A stretch of 54,134 nt of DNA from an uncultured Bacilli bacterium (GCA_934130045.1 CAKOXI010000007.1:1-54134), one strand, 5' to 3'. Shown: positions 17,870-27,821, counted from the first letter of the stretch. A program made the numbers and translations. Notes: a model not told the origin generated them from the letters alone.

Positions 17870-18643
17870 TTAAATTTCTTCAGCAAAATTCTTTTCGCAT
17901 TTTTTAAATATAAAATATCCTAAAATTAAAATTAGCACAACAACGATTCCTAAAATTAAAATAGTCATTAATGGTGGTGAAACATGATAATATAAAATAT
18001 CACGATATGAGTTTATTATTGGTGTCATTGGATTAAGATTATAAATAAATTGAAATTTTGTTGGTATCAAGCTAGAATCATATAAAACAGGAGTCAAATA
18101 AAACCATAACATCATAATAGCATTTATAACATATTCTAAATCTCTTAAATAAACTGTTATTGAAGATAAAATAAAAGATATTCCTAAAGTTAAAAGATAT
18201 TGTATTAATATTATTAAAGGCAAATACAATATATATATACTAAATCCTACTCCACTTATGAATAATGCGCATATTATTAAAATACATGAAATTAAAAAAT
18301 TAACTAATCCACTTGTAACTGTTGAAATAGGTAAAATAATTCTTGGAAAATAAACTTTTTTTACTATATTTGCATTGTTCACAATAATTGGCGCAGCATT
18401 ACCAACTACAGTCGCAAAAAAATTCCATGGTATTAATGCAACAATCATAAATGTTGTATAATGCTCAACATTTACTCTTAAAATGAATGGAAAAACCAAA
18501 GCATATACTAATAATTGCAATAAGGGATTTATAAAAGACCATAAAACACCTAATGATGATTTCTTATACTTACCTCTAAATTCTTTTTTTATATTTGTTT
18601 TTAATAGTTCTCTATATTGATATAATTCTTTAAATAAATTCAT
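17870..18643 (-). CDS. ABC-2 polysaccharide export permease (TagG/Wzm type)
   Basis: 257 residues with six membrane helices and an N-terminal amphipathic segment. 'KEFRGKYKKSSLGVLWSFINPL' region and 'MTPIINSYRDILY' are typical of ABC-2 exporters of teichoic acids and O-antigens. It pairs with the ATPase gene upstream (nine-base gap). It likely moves the undecaprenyl-linked glycan made by the operon across the membrane. Confidence 0.9.
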   Translation of the reverse strand: MNLFKELYQYRELLKTNIKKEFRGKYKKSSLGVLWSFINPLLQLLVYALVFPFILRVNVEHYTTFMIVALIPWNFFATVVGNAAPIIVNNANIVKKVYFPRIILPISTVTSGLVNFLISCILIICALFISGVGFSIYILYLPLIILIQYLLTLGISFILSSITVYLRDLEYVINAIMMLWFYLTPVLYDSSLIPTKFQFIYNLNPMTPIINSYRDILYYHVSPPLMTILILGIVVVLILILGYFIFKKCEKNFAEEI

Positions 18644-18652
18644 ATAATCACC

Positions 18653-19393
18653 CTACGCACATTCCTTTAAATAACTTTCAACAACTTTTTTAGCACTATC
18701 ATCCATTTTAACTCTCCCCTTGTTAATCCATATTGCACGATCACAAAGATTACGAACTGAATTAAGATCATGAGTAACAATTACTATTGTTTTTCCTTCT
18801 TTTTTTAGCTCTTTTAATTTTTCATAACACTTTTCTTGAAAATGTTGATCACCAACTGCCAAAATCTCATCAATTAGTAAAATATCTGCATCTACATTTA
18901 TAGCAACCGAAAAAGCTAATCTCATATACATACCTGATGAATAAGTTCTAACTGGATTATCAATAAAACTTCCTAATTCAGAAAATTCAATAATTTTATC
19001 AATTCTTTTATCAATCTCAACACGAGTTAATCCAAATATAGATGCATTAAAATAGATATTTTCTCTTCCGGAAAAATCAGGATGAAAACCAGCACCTAAT
19101 TCTAGTAATGAAGTTAATTTACCATTAATTATAATTTTACCTTTGTTAGGATATATAATTTTTGTCATTAATTTTAAAAGAGTTGATTTACCACTTCCAT
19201 TTACACCAATTAATGCAACAGTTTCTCCTTTATTTATAACAACTGATATATCACTTAATATTTCTTTTGTTTCATAAGAATTTCTTTTTCTAAACAAAAT
19301 TCTCTCTTTTAAAGTTGTAGCTTTGTCATAATAAAGTTTAAAGCTTTTATCAACATCGTCAACTATAATTGCTACTTCTTTATTTTTGTTCAT
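18653..19393 (-). CDS. ABC polysaccharide export ATPase (TagH/Wzt type)
   Basis: 246 residues: Walker A 'GVNGSGKSTLLKL', signature 'YSSGMYMRLAFSV', Walker B 'ILLIDEILAVGD', switch His in 'VTHDL'. The N-terminal 'VDDVDKSFKLYYDKATTLKERI' region marks the polysaccharide-export subfamily. There is no C-terminal carbohydrate-binding extension, so export is probably not gated by a polymer cap as in long Wzt proteins. First gene of the operon, with GGAGGTTACACA before the ATG. Confidence 0.92.
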   Translation of the reverse strand: MNKNKEVAIIVDDVDKSFKLYYDKATTLKERILFRKRNSYETKEILSDISVVINKGETVALIGVNGSGKSTLLKLMTKIIYPNKGKIIINGKLTSLLELGAGFHPDFSGRENIYFNASIFGLTRVEIDKRIDKIIEFSELGSFIDNPVRTYSSGMYMRLAFSVAINVDADILLIDEILAVGDQHFQEKCYEKLKELKKEGKTIVIVTHDLNSVRNLCDRAIWINKGRVKMDDSAKKVVESYLKECA

Positions 19394-19581
19394 TGTGTAA
19401 CCTCCAACATCCTATATAGCTATATTTTATCATATATTTAAAGTAAAAAAAAGCATTTATTAAGTTATTTTTATTAATCATGTTATCTTTATAAAAAAAA
19501 GATATAGAAACTAGCCTTAACAAACTCTACATTTTTATTTTATGTAAAAAGTTTATCAACTAAGTTCTATAATCTATTTTT

Positions 19582-21204
19582 TTAATTTTTATTAGTTACC
19601 TTAATATTTAAGAATAATTTTAGTTCTTCATCAGTTAGCTCACTACCATTTTTTTCGTAAACTACTCTATATACATGCTCACTATCTAATTGATAACAAA
19701 CATGAACTAAATAATTTTTTCCAGTATAATCTTCATAAGATAACACCTTATATGCAAAATCTTTACCATTAACAGTAATAGTTTTTTCTTCACCTAATGA
19801 AACATTTTTAGTATCAGAGTCTTTCTCATAATACTCTTTTTCTTCTTCTATATCATCAAATCTTTCATCTTTAGAATCCCAATAATTTGAAATAATAATA
19901 CGAAGATCATCACCTTTACGATAAATTTTAAAATCATCAGAATTTACACTACTTGGTTCTAAAGTATCAGGTATATTATATTCTACCTCAAAGCCATATT
20001 CTTTAATTGTGTAATTTTCTACATAATCATCGTTATTATCATCATCATTTGGCATATCTATATCATCTGTATTAGGTAATTCTAATTCAGTTGCATTCTT
20101 TGCATCTGATGGAATTTCAATTTTTTCTATAGAATTAATATCTTTTATCTCAATTGAAACATTTAAAGATTCTATAGAAACATCTGCATCATCTAAATCA
20201 ATAGAATTTTTTAAATCTATAACAATTTTTGATAAATAATTTTCCTTTTTTGTAACATAGATATATACCTCAATACCTTTTGTTAAATCAACATTTTCAA
20301 TTTCTGAAATATTAATATCTTCATCAGATATTTCGGCTATTTTTTTGATATTTTCTTCATTTAAAACTAATTTATATTTATATGTTCCTTCAATATCACT
20401 TTCAACTTTTTCAATAATATCTAATTCTTTAAATTCATCATTTAGTTTAATATCTTCTTTTGTACTTCCTGTTAATTCATCAAGGTTTAAATCGCCTAAT
20501 GACATTTTTGACCATTCATTTGTTTCATTTATCATTTCTGGTAATTTAAAATAAATCACACCATTTTTTAAATCTGTAGCATCTACATAAGCTGGTATTT
20601 TAAAAGATAAATTTGTACCACTAGTATTAACATCTAAATTTGCGTTTAATTTAGCTAATTTATTTTTCTCATCAATACTTGCATCAACACTTACAGTAGC
20701 ATCTATTTTTTCATCAGCATTTTTTAAAGATGCATTAGCAGTAACAACTAAAGTGTAACCATTTAAATCATTCATATTATTAATTGCTTTTTCTAAAACT
20801 TCAATAGGTTTATCACTATTTGAAGATAAATTATCATTTTTATTTTTAAATAATAGAAAATATGCTGCAGTTGCTAAAGCAGCTAAGGCAACAATAACTA
20901 TAGCTAAAATAGCAAAAGTTTTACCATTAGAGCCTTTTTTTATTGTTTCTTTTACCACTTGGTTTGATGTAGTTTCTGGTTGTTCATTAATTTTTTCTTC
21001 TTTTACTTCTTCAGATTTTTCATTTTCAGTTTCTTCTAAATGGCTACTTTCAGTAATATTTTCATTATTATTTAATTCTTCATTGACATTTGTTTCTTCA
21101 TTGACTTTTTTTTCATCAACATTTTCTTTATTCACGGGATGACCACAATTTTGACAAAATGCATCATCATTTGATATTTTTGAACCACAATTTTCACAAA
21201 ACAT
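19582..21204 (-). CDS. Zinc-ribbon membrane protein with extracellular domain
   Basis: 540 residues. N-terminal zinc ribbon with CxxC at residues 3-6 and 17-20, a Glu/Asn-rich linker (25-90), one membrane helix (about 97-118), then a large acidic extracellular region: a lipoprotein-like beta-rich part (about 130-365) and a second domain (about 385-535) after an Asp/Asn-rich linker. The cytoplasmic zinc ribbon with an external sensor-like part recalls YvbJ/TcaA-like proteins, but no specific function can be assigned. Divergent from the PASTA gene. AGGAGTGAAGTT before the ATG. Confidence 0.7.
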   Translation of the reverse strand: MFCENCGSKISNDDAFCQNCGHPVNKENVDEKKVNEETNVNEELNNNENITESSHLEETENEKSEEVKEEKINEQPETTSNQVVKETIKKGSNGKTFAILAIVIVALAALATAAYFLLFKNKNDNLSSNSDKPIEVLEKAINNMNDLNGYTLVVTANASLKNADEKIDATVSVDASIDEKNKLAKLNANLDVNTSGTNLSFKIPAYVDATDLKNGVIYFKLPEMINETNEWSKMSLGDLNLDELTGSTKEDIKLNDEFKELDIIEKVESDIEGTYKYKLVLNEENIKKIAEISDEDINISEIENVDLTKGIEVYIYVTKKENYLSKIVIDLKNSIDLDDADVSIESLNVSIEIKDINSIEKIEIPSDAKNATELELPNTDDIDMPNDDDNNDDYVENYTIKEYGFEVEYNIPDTLEPSSVNSDDFKIYRKGDDLRIIISNYWDSKDERFDDIEEEKEYYEKDSDTKNVSLGEEKTITVNGKDFAYKVLSYEDYTGKNYLVHVCYQLDSEHVYRVVYEKNGSELTDEELKLFLNIKVTNKN

Positions 21205-21364
21205 AACTTCACTCCTATTCTTTATAAATTCGTTATAATAATATGATTAGCAATCAAAAAAATTCATGATTTTTGCTACCTATAATATTATATCAAATTA
21301 TAAAACTAAAAATCAATATTTATTTTTTTTTATTTATAATGTATAATGTATACTAGGTGGTAGT

Positions 21365-23359
21365 ATGAAAGATAACAATAAAAATATAAATGAGTCCTTA
21401 GAAAAAACAGGCGTATTTACAGATATTATGTCAAGAAGTGAAAGAAAAAAATATAAAAATATGATAGAAAAAGAAATGCAAGACTATAATATTGATAAAA
21501 ATCAAAAATCAAAAAAACATATCAATAATGATTTCAATGAAAAAATTGATGAAGATAATAATAATGAAAATAGAAAAAAATTTGATGATAATTCTAAATT
21601 GCAAAAAGAAAATAAAAATAGCAACAATACATTTTCCAAAGTTTTTGCAGTAATTATGTTGTTGCTTAGTATTTCTTACTCAATATATACAATTATATTT
21701 TGTGGTAATAATGTAAATAATTTATACCTGATAATTAATTCATCAATAATTTTAGTATTTTCTATATTTCTTTTGATTTTAAATTTCAAAAACAACAGCA
21801 AAATTTGTTTAAATATATGTAACTTAATATTATCTATATTTTTAATTTTTAATTTTCTAGTAATAAGTGAGATTATAACAATTCCAACTCAAGAACTATT
21901 AGAAAATTTTCAAAATAAAACAATATCTGAAGCATTAAAATGGGCAAAGGAAAATAATATTGAGGTAACTCAAATTTATGAATATAGTGATAATATAGAA
22001 GAATATCACATTATTACTCAAGATATTTACCCTAATACACTATTAAAAAATGTTGATAAAATAACGTTTACAGTATCATATGGTCCTAATTATGATAAAA
22101 TTATTTCACTACCAAATATGGTTGGTTGGAATATTGATGACGCTATGAAAACAATTAATGATAATTTTTTAAATAATGTTAATATAGACTATGAAGTTAA
22201 TGAAGAAAAAGAAAAAGACACTATTATAGAACAAAGTATAAGTGGTCAAATCAGAAGAAACGATGAAGTTAATATAAAAGTATCACTTGGTAGTACTGAT
22301 GATTTAGAACCAGTTGAAATGATTAATTTAAAAAATAAAAGTTTAATGGATGCTACATTATGGCTTAAAAGGCATGGAATAAAATATGAATTAGTTTATG
22401 TATTCTCTGATGAAATTGCTAAAAATTATGTTGCAGATCAGGAAACAGATCCAGGTGAAACTGTAAATCCAAAAGACGATACAGTAAAATTAATAATATC
22501 TAAGGGTAAAAAAATTGTTGTTCCTGACTTAACAAAACTAAGTGTAGATGAAGCAACAGAATGGATAATAAATAATAATTTAAAAGTAAAATTTGAAACA
22601 AAGTATGATTCAAATATTGAAGCGGGAAAAATAATTGAAGCTGATTACAAAGAAAACGATGAAATTGAAGCTGGAACATTAATTACAATAACTACATCAA
22701 AAGGTTCTTTGAAAATGCCAAAATTTAATAACATTTCTGATCTAAGAAATTGGGCTAATAATCTTGGAATTGAGTACCGTGAAGAATATGAATTTAATGA
22801 TGATGTTAATAAAGGTGATATAATTAAAACAATCCCTGAAGAAAATGCTGTAATAAATTATAGCGATGTTATAATTATTCACATATCTTATGGTAAACCG
22901 GTAACTGTTCCATCATTTATTGGAAAAAGTAAAAGTGAAATTTCTAGCACTTGTAATAATATTGGATTAAACTGTACATTTTATTATAACGGATATTCTG
23001 ATACACCATATGATATAGCGCAAAATCAAAATAAAAATGCAGGAAGCGAAGTTGTTTCTGGAACTTATGTTAGTATTGGATTAAGTAGTGGTCCTAAACC
23101 TAAGGAAGACCCAAAACCTGATCCTACCCCTACTTGTGATAAATCAAAAACTACAACTGTTTGGATAACACCAGGAAATGATGGAAATCAAACAAAAAAC
23201 ATTTTATCAAAACAATATTCTCAAATTAAATGGAACTTTAATTTAGTCGACAAGTGTCAAAGTGGTGATTCAACAAGTGGTGCGGTTTGTAATGCTAATG
23301 AAATAGATGGAAAAAATTTAAATAGTTGTGATACATATACAGTAACAATAGTAAAATAG
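21365..23359 (+). CDS. PASTA-repeat membrane protein without kinase domain
   Basis: 664 residues. Cytoplasmic charged N-terminus (1-85), three to four hydrophobic helices (about 90-175), then about six PASTA-like repeats of ~68 residues (175-575), each with a 'A..W/L...gi......y....' helix and a closing 'v.S.G' strand. A Pro-rich linker follows, then a C-terminal domain with four Cys. PASTA domains bind muropeptides or beta-lactams, usually on Ser/Thr kinases or PBPs. No kinase or transpeptidase part is present here, so a scaffold or sensor role is inferred. TAGGTGGTAGT before the ATG. Confidence 0.8.
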   Translation: MKDNNKNINESLEKTGVFTDIMSRSERKKYKNMIEKEMQDYNIDKNQKSKKHINNDFNEKIDEDNNNENRKKFDDNSKLQKENKNSNNTFSKVFAVIMLLLSISYSIYTIIFCGNNVNNLYLIINSSIILVFSIFLLILNFKNNSKICLNICNLILSIFLIFNFLVISEIITIPTQELLENFQNKTISEALKWAKENNIEVTQIYEYSDNIEEYHIITQDIYPNTLLKNVDKITFTVSYGPNYDKIISLPNMVGWNIDDAMKTINDNFLNNVNIDYEVNEEKEKDTIIEQSISGQIRRNDEVNIKVSLGSTDDLEPVEMINLKNKSLMDATLWLKRHGIKYELVYVFSDEIAKNYVADQETDPGETVNPKDDTVKLIISKGKKIVVPDLTKLSVDEATEWIINNNLKVKFETKYDSNIEAGKIIEADYKENDEIEAGTLITITTSKGSLKMPKFNNISDLRNWANNLGIEYREEYEFNDDVNKGDIIKTIPEENAVINYSDVIIIHISYGKPVTVPSFIGKSKSEISSTCNNIGLNCTFYYNGYSDTPYDIAQNQNKNAGSEVVSGTYVSIGLSSGPKPKEDPKPDPTPTCDKSKTTTVWITPGNDGNQTKNILSKQYSQIKWNFNLVDKCQSGDSTSGAVCNANEIDGKNLNSCDTYTVTIVK

Positions 23360-23387
23360 AAGATAACATAAATCTTCTATTTTTTTA
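23356..23387 (+). terminator. Terminator of the PASTA gene
   Basis: Stem ATAGAAGAT/ATCTTCTAT with a 7-base loop, then seven T. The stem includes the stop codon. Confidence 0.85.
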
Positions 23388-23392
23388 TACGA

Positions 23393-23421
23393 AAATAAAG
23401 TTAACTATTTAACAGTTAACT
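23393..23421 (-). terminator. Terminator of the glucosaminidase gene
   Basis: AGTTAACT repeated at 23399-23406 and 23414-23421 (self-complementary arms, 7-base loop), then TTATTTTCG on the minus strand. It overlaps the last codons of the gene and faces the PASTA terminator. Confidence 0.55.
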
Positions 23422-26389
23422 CTATTCTATTTCCTTTTTGATTATTTATTGAAAAACTATAATTTTTATTATTTATTGTTGCAGTTACTGAATCTAGATT
23501 TCTACCTAATTTCTCAGTCAACTCAGCTATATCAGTAATGTTTGATATAGTAGTAATATAAATAACATAATTTCCTATTGGAATATTAGATATATCGATT
23601 AAATTATCATACCATGCTCTTTTCTTATCTAAATTATCATCAACAGGTAATACAGCATCATATAAACCCTCTGTAATACTACCTAAATCAAATGTATATT
23701 TTTCATATGTTTTACTATTTTCAAAAATTATTTTTCTTTCAACATTTTCATTATCACCAAGGTTCATACCATAAGAATATGAAAGTCCTTTTAAATGAAG
23801 TTTATTATCTAAAAACTCGAATGTACGATATGTATCATACTGATTATACATATAAGAACTTGTCTTGTTAGCTAATAATTCATCTCTAACATTTAACTCT
23901 ATAGCGCCTGTTCTATCATTAAAATCACGATATATTATAACTCCTTTGCTGCTTTTAAAACTTGTTGTTTGTTCTTTATAAAGTTTATTGCTAACAACAG
24001 AAATCGAATAATACTTATCATTTTGAGCTAAAACATACATTTTGTAATTTCCATTTGGAACTTTTGATAAATCAATTTCAGTGTCAAACCATGAATAAGT
24101 ATAATCAATATTATCGTTATTAAATGGAACTCTTTTTATTGAATCTCTATCTGTAATTCTTGTAGCATCTAATACAACTAAATCATTTGTATCAACGTTT
24201 TCAAGTATTAAATTATATTCAATATTAGATTCTAGGTTATTATCAATGCCATTTATAGTACTATAACCTTTTAACATCAATTTACCATCAGTATTTTTTA
24301 AATAATCCATATAAAATAATGAATCTTGTTTTGTTTTTGTCTTACTTATTTTATCAAATATACTAGTATTTATATCATCTGGATTATCATCTGTATTAAT
24401 TTCTACACTAATTTTATAAGTTCTACTTACACTAAAATTGCTCTTATCTTTAACTTTATATGTGATTTCATACTCACCTGGTGTATTAAAATCAACATTA
24501 GTTTCATAAGTTACATTTTGAGTTATATCCCCATCTTCTTTATCAGTGGCTCTTACATCTTTCATCAAATCTATTTGATTACCAACTTTAACAGTAATAT
24601 CTTTAGCCTCAATATTAGGTTGACTATTAGAAACATATAATTCATCTGCTTTAATATATCCATAACTATAATTACGATCATATCTATCAGTTACTATGTT
24701 TTTATTTTCGTCTAACCCTATTTCAGTATAAACTTTATACCATTCACCACTTTCATTTTTAAATTTATCTAAAACAATTAATGGTATATTAGCTACATCT
24801 TCATAATCATTATTAACATTATAAATTTGTTTTGAATTTTGGTTAGGTTCAGAATAAACATAAATATTTTCACTCTTTAATTTTATACCTAATGTATTAT
24901 ATAGGTAATCCGCTTTACCATAAGCACTATCAGCAAAATAATAATTTTGGGCTGCTTTCTCACCCCAATATGGATCAGTTGCATACATTACATTCATTCC
25001 ACTACCCTTATTACCATAATGGCTTCCATGATAATAAGTATGATTTGGATTATTATAATTTTCACCAGTTAATCTTGCATGTTCATAGATTGCTTCACTT
25101 ACAGTTTTATAAGTAGTTGCACAAGTAAATGGACAACTATCATAAGCTCTATGTCCAAATAAATTATTTTTAGCAAATGCTAACTCACTAGTTCCAGTTG
25201 CACTTTCATTTATGGCTGCTGAGAATGTTAATAAAGCGTTTACTCCATACATTTCTTGACTTGCTATAAAACTAGCACCTTCTCCAACCATTTGAGAAAT
25301 ACCATTACGATTTATTCCACCTATAAAATTTCCATTATCATCAACATATCTTATAGATGCATCTGGTTTTGATGTATAACCTTTTTGATTTATAATTAAA
25401 TTCAAATCATCAGCAGTATAAGAAGTTTGTGATCTATTTGGTAGATATAAATAGTATGCATAATAAGGATTATCTTTATTAACAGCTTTGTTATAATTAT
25501 CATTTTTATAATCGTCAAGCATGTCAATTAAATCTTCATAAAAATAATTTCCATCAAAACTATAATAATTTTTATATTGTGTTAAGAAACTTGGTGCAGG
25601 TCCTAAATTTGTAAACGTTGAGTTTTCACTTCCAGATGTATTATAAGCAAAATAATGTAATAGATTTCCTGTTCCACCATAATTTTGATAATAAGTTTTT
25701 AAACCATTATCCACATCTAAAGAAATACCATTATCTACATTTGCAATCCATCCATAACTACCATTATAAAGAATTCTATACCAAGTGTATCCACCATTTT
25801 GTTTTGATTCAGTATAAGAAAATACCTGTCCAGATACAACATAACCTATACTATTACTTGAGGAAGTTGCATCACTTCTTACAGTTAGAGCATCCCAAAT
25901 ATTTTCATTAATGCGCAAATTATTGGAATATAATTGAACAACTGGAACTATATTTAAGTAGTTCGCATCTGCCCATCCTGTAAATCCACTTATTTTTAAT
26001 TTAACACGATTAGTGTTAGGATCATAATCAATAAAAGCTGCATCAAGTCCATAAGACGTATGAGTTGCAGTATAATAACTATTACTTGTAGATGTAGGAT
26101 ACAAATACAAAACATTACCTGGTTTAAATTTTACCATAGCGTATTTTGCATTAATTAAATTACCATTTCTATATATAACAGCAACACTATTTGAATTAGA
26201 ATCATGCTCATTCATCTTTATTTTTGCCTCATTATAATCAGAATAACGACCCAATTCTGTAACATTACCACTTTTATCTAAAACAGATACTATATATTCA
26301 TTTTCCAAAGCTTTTACATTAAAATTAATAGGACATATATAACAGAATAAAATATTAATAACAAGTAAAATATTAATAATTTTTTTCAT
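23405..26389 (-). CDS. Secreted N-acetylglucosaminidase with SH3 and Ig-like domains
   Basis: 994 residues. Signal peptide (1-28); SH3-like cell-wall binding segments (about 85-225); glucosaminidase (GLUG/LytG-type) domain at about 365-500 with 'NALLTFSAAINESATG', 'NNLFGH' and 'KGSGMNVMYATDPYWGEKAA'; another SH3-like part (about 500-580) with 'VYSEPNQNSKQ'; a DUF5011-type Ig-like domain (about 590-665); and two ~140-residue C-terminal repeats containing 'GYSTINGIDNN' and 'GLSYSYGMNLGDN'. It probably cleaves peptidoglycan glycan strands during growth or division. AGGAGG before the ATG. Confidence 0.88.
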   Translation of the reverse strand: MKKIINILLVINILFCYICPINFNVKALENEYIVSVLDKSGNVTELGRYSDYNEAKIKMNEHDSNSNSVAVIYRNGNLINAKYAMVKFKPGNVLYLYPTSTSNSYYTATHTSYGLDAAFIDYDPNTNRVKLKISGFTGWADANYLNIVPVVQLYSNNLRINENIWDALTVRSDATSSSNSIGYVVSGQVFSYTESKQNGGYTWYRILYNGSYGWIANVDNGISLDVDNGLKTYYQNYGGTGNLLHYFAYNTSGSENSTFTNLGPAPSFLTQYKNYYSFDGNYFYEDLIDMLDDYKNDNYNKAVNKDNPYYAYYLYLPNRSQTSYTADDLNLIINQKGYTSKPDASIRYVDDNGNFIGGINRNGISQMVGEGASFIASQEMYGVNALLTFSAAINESATGTSELAFAKNNLFGHRAYDSCPFTCATTYKTVSEAIYEHARLTGENYNNPNHTYYHGSHYGNKGSGMNVMYATDPYWGEKAAQNYYFADSAYGKADYLYNTLGIKLKSENIYVYSEPNQNSKQIYNVNNDYEDVANIPLIVLDKFKNESGEWYKVYTEIGLDENKNIVTDRYDRNYSYGYIKADELYVSNSQPNIEAKDITVKVGNQIDLMKDVRATDKEDGDITQNVTYETNVDFNTPGEYEITYKVKDKSNFSVSRTYKISVEINTDDNPDDINTSIFDKISKTKTKQDSLFYMDYLKNTDGKLMLKGYSTINGIDNNLESNIEYNLILENVDTNDLVVLDATRITDRDSIKRVPFNNDNIDYTYSWFDTEIDLSKVPNGNYKMYVLAQNDKYYSISVVSNKLYKEQTTSFKSSKGVIIYRDFNDRTGAIELNVRDELLANKTSSYMYNQYDTYRTFEFLDNKLHLKGLSYSYGMNLGDNENVERKIIFENSKTYEKYTFDLGSITEGLYDAVLPVDDNLDKKRAWYDNLIDISNIPIGNYVIYITTISNITDIAELTEKLGRNLDSVTATINNKNYSFSINNQKGNRIELTVK

Positions 26390-26416
26390 ATTTTAGCCTC
26401 CTATCGTATCATATAA

Positions 26417-26445
26417 ATTGTATCATAAAATTCGACATAATTCAA
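26417..26445 (-). promoter_or_regulatory. Promoter of the glucosaminidase gene
   Basis: TTGAAT (26440-26445), 17 bases, TACAAT (26417-26422), about 28 bases before the start codon and just downstream of a terminator-like hairpin. Confidence 0.75.
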
Positions 26446-26448
26446 CAC

Positions 26449-26504
26449 AAAAAAAGGAAACTGTAACACTACATGTTTCCCTTGTATTAATTTAATTAAT
26501 ACAA
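26449..26504 (-). other. Terminator hairpin preceded by a perfect palindrome
   Basis: On the minus strand a perfect inverted repeat (TTGTATTAAT, 3-base loop, ATTAATACAA; 26482-26504) is followed by the stem GGAAAC(A)TGTA/TACAGTTTCC (26456-26480) and seven T (26449-26455). Upstream is a possible weak promoter, TTGACT (26525-26530) with 16 bases to TATATT (26503-26508). Since the convergent gene upstream is on the other strand, the terminator either ends a tiny (~50 nt) RNA or insulates the glucosaminidase promoter. Confidence 0.5.
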
Positions 26505-26541
26505 TATATTTTATGAGCAAATTAAGTCAAATATTCATTAA

Positions 26542-26570
26542 TTGACAAAATTACATAAAAAATATACAAT
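26542..26570 (+). promoter_or_regulatory. pgsA promoter
   Basis: TTGACA (26542-26547), 17 bases, TACAAT (26565-26570). Ribosome site GAGGAG follows. Confidence 0.8.
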
Positions 26571-26593
26571 AAGTTAAGAGGAGTTTGATAAAA

Positions 26594-27097
26594 ATGAAAA
26601 TGGTACCTAACATTTTAACATCATTAAGAATAATTTCTATTCCCTTTATTATTGTACTTTTTGCTTTAAATAAAATTGAATATTCAATAATTTTAGCATT
26701 TTTTATATCTATAACTGATTGTTTCGACGGATATATAGCCAGAAAATTTGATGCGAAAAGTGATTTAGGAGCAAAATTAGATGCGATAGCAGATAAATTT
26801 TTTGCCGGTGGATTATTAATAACTTTATCTTTAAAATTTCCTATTCTATTAATTAGTTTTTTTCTAGAATTAATAATTTCAACAATTAACATTATATATC
26901 ACTTTCAAAACAAAAATCCCAAAACAATTTTTATAGGTAAAGTCAAAACTTGCTTTCTATTTTGTAACATTGTTTTAGGATTTATCTCATGTTTTAATTT
27001 AAATTATTTATTATATATGTATATAATTTTTGCTATAAGTATTATATTACAAATTGTTTGTATAATTTGTTATTTATTAAAGAAGCATTTAAAATAA
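26594..27097 (+). CDS. pgsA: CDP-diacylglycerol--glycerol-3-phosphate phosphatidyltransferase-like
   Basis: 167 residues from the ATG at 26594. An upstream in-frame TTG at 26585 abuts the GAGGAG ribosome site and is too close to it. Membrane protein with about four to five helices and the complete CDP-alcohol phosphatidyltransferase motif DG-x2-AR-x8-G-x3-D-x3-D ('DGYIARKF', 'LGAKLDAIAD'). It probably makes phosphatidylglycerol phosphate. Slightly shorter than typical PgsA (~180). It converges on and overlaps the HAD gene by nine bases. Confidence 0.82.
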   Translation: MKMVPNILTSLRIISIPFIIVLFALNKIEYSIILAFFISITDCFDGYIARKFDAKSDLGAKLDAIADKFFAGGLLITLSLKFPILLISFFLELIISTINIIYHFQNKNPKTIFIGKVKTCFLFCNIVLGFISCFNLNYLLYMYIIFAISIILQIVCIICYLLKKHLK

Positions 27098-27757
27098 TGT
27101 TTCTATTTTTTTTACACCAGCAATAAAATCTAATACGATATAATTGCAAATACTTTTTAATACTTCATTTCCATAATCAAAAGTAATACTTTTAAAAGCA
27201 TTACACATTTCAATATCATTTACACTATCACCTATTGTATATATATTTTCACTATTTAAATTATATTGATTTATTAAAAAAAGTATCCCGCTTAATTTTG
27301 TAATATTTAAATTTCTTACATTTATATGTTTTTCACTTAAATAAACATTTAATGGTAATTTCTCTTTAATTTCACTAACTAATAGTTGAGCTTGTTCTCT
27401 ATTTTTAATAATTGCAACTATAGAATTAACTTTGTTATTTACTTTTTCAGTAATTGCCTCATAAACACCTTGGTTACTGTTTATAAATGAACAACTTTCC
27501 TTAACACAATGTTTATCTATTTCATTTACATAAATAGGAATATTTTTATTATCATAAATTGCTGATCCATCACTACATATTAAATAACTATACTTTATAT
27601 TATAATCTTTAATTTCAGTGTTTAAAGAGTCAAAACTTCTTCCTGTTGCTATTATAAATAAATTTCCCCTATTTACAAATGAATTTATATAATCAATATT
27701 ATTTATATAATTTTCAGTAAAAAAGGTATTATCAAAATCACTTATTATTATTTTCAT
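27089..27757 (-). CDS. HAD-superfamily (Cof-type) phosphatase
   Basis: 222 residues. Motif I 'ISDFDNTFF' (nucleophile Asp), motif II in 'IIATGR', motif III Lys in 'ITKLSGI' and motif IV 'IGDSVNDIEMC' are all present. The cap is of C2 (Cof) type but short. Likely a sugar-phosphate or nucleotide phosphatase; the substrate is not predictable. GGTGG ribosome site before the ATG. Confidence 0.85.
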   Translation of the reverse strand: MKIIISDFDNTFFTENYINNIDYINSFVNRGNLFIIATGRSFDSLNTEIKDYNIKYSYLICSDGSAIYDNKNIPIYVNEIDKHCVKESCSFINSNQGVYEAITEKVNNKVNSIVAIIKNREQAQLLVSEIKEKLPLNVYLSEKHINVRNLNITKLSGILFLINQYNLNSENIYTIGDSVNDIEMCNAFKSITFDYGNEVLKSICNYIVLDFIAGVKKIETLF

Positions 27758-27803
27758 TATAACTTACCACCAAGTAAAATTATAACATAATTATATGAAA
27801 ATA

Positions 27804-27821
27804 AAAACCCATAAGGGTTTT
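27804..27821. terminator. Bidirectional terminator hairpin
   Basis: AAAACCC-ATAA-GGGTTTT with T-rich flank (TTATT) on the + side and TTATTTTC on the minus side. It ends the 50-residue gene on the minus strand. Confidence 0.7.
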
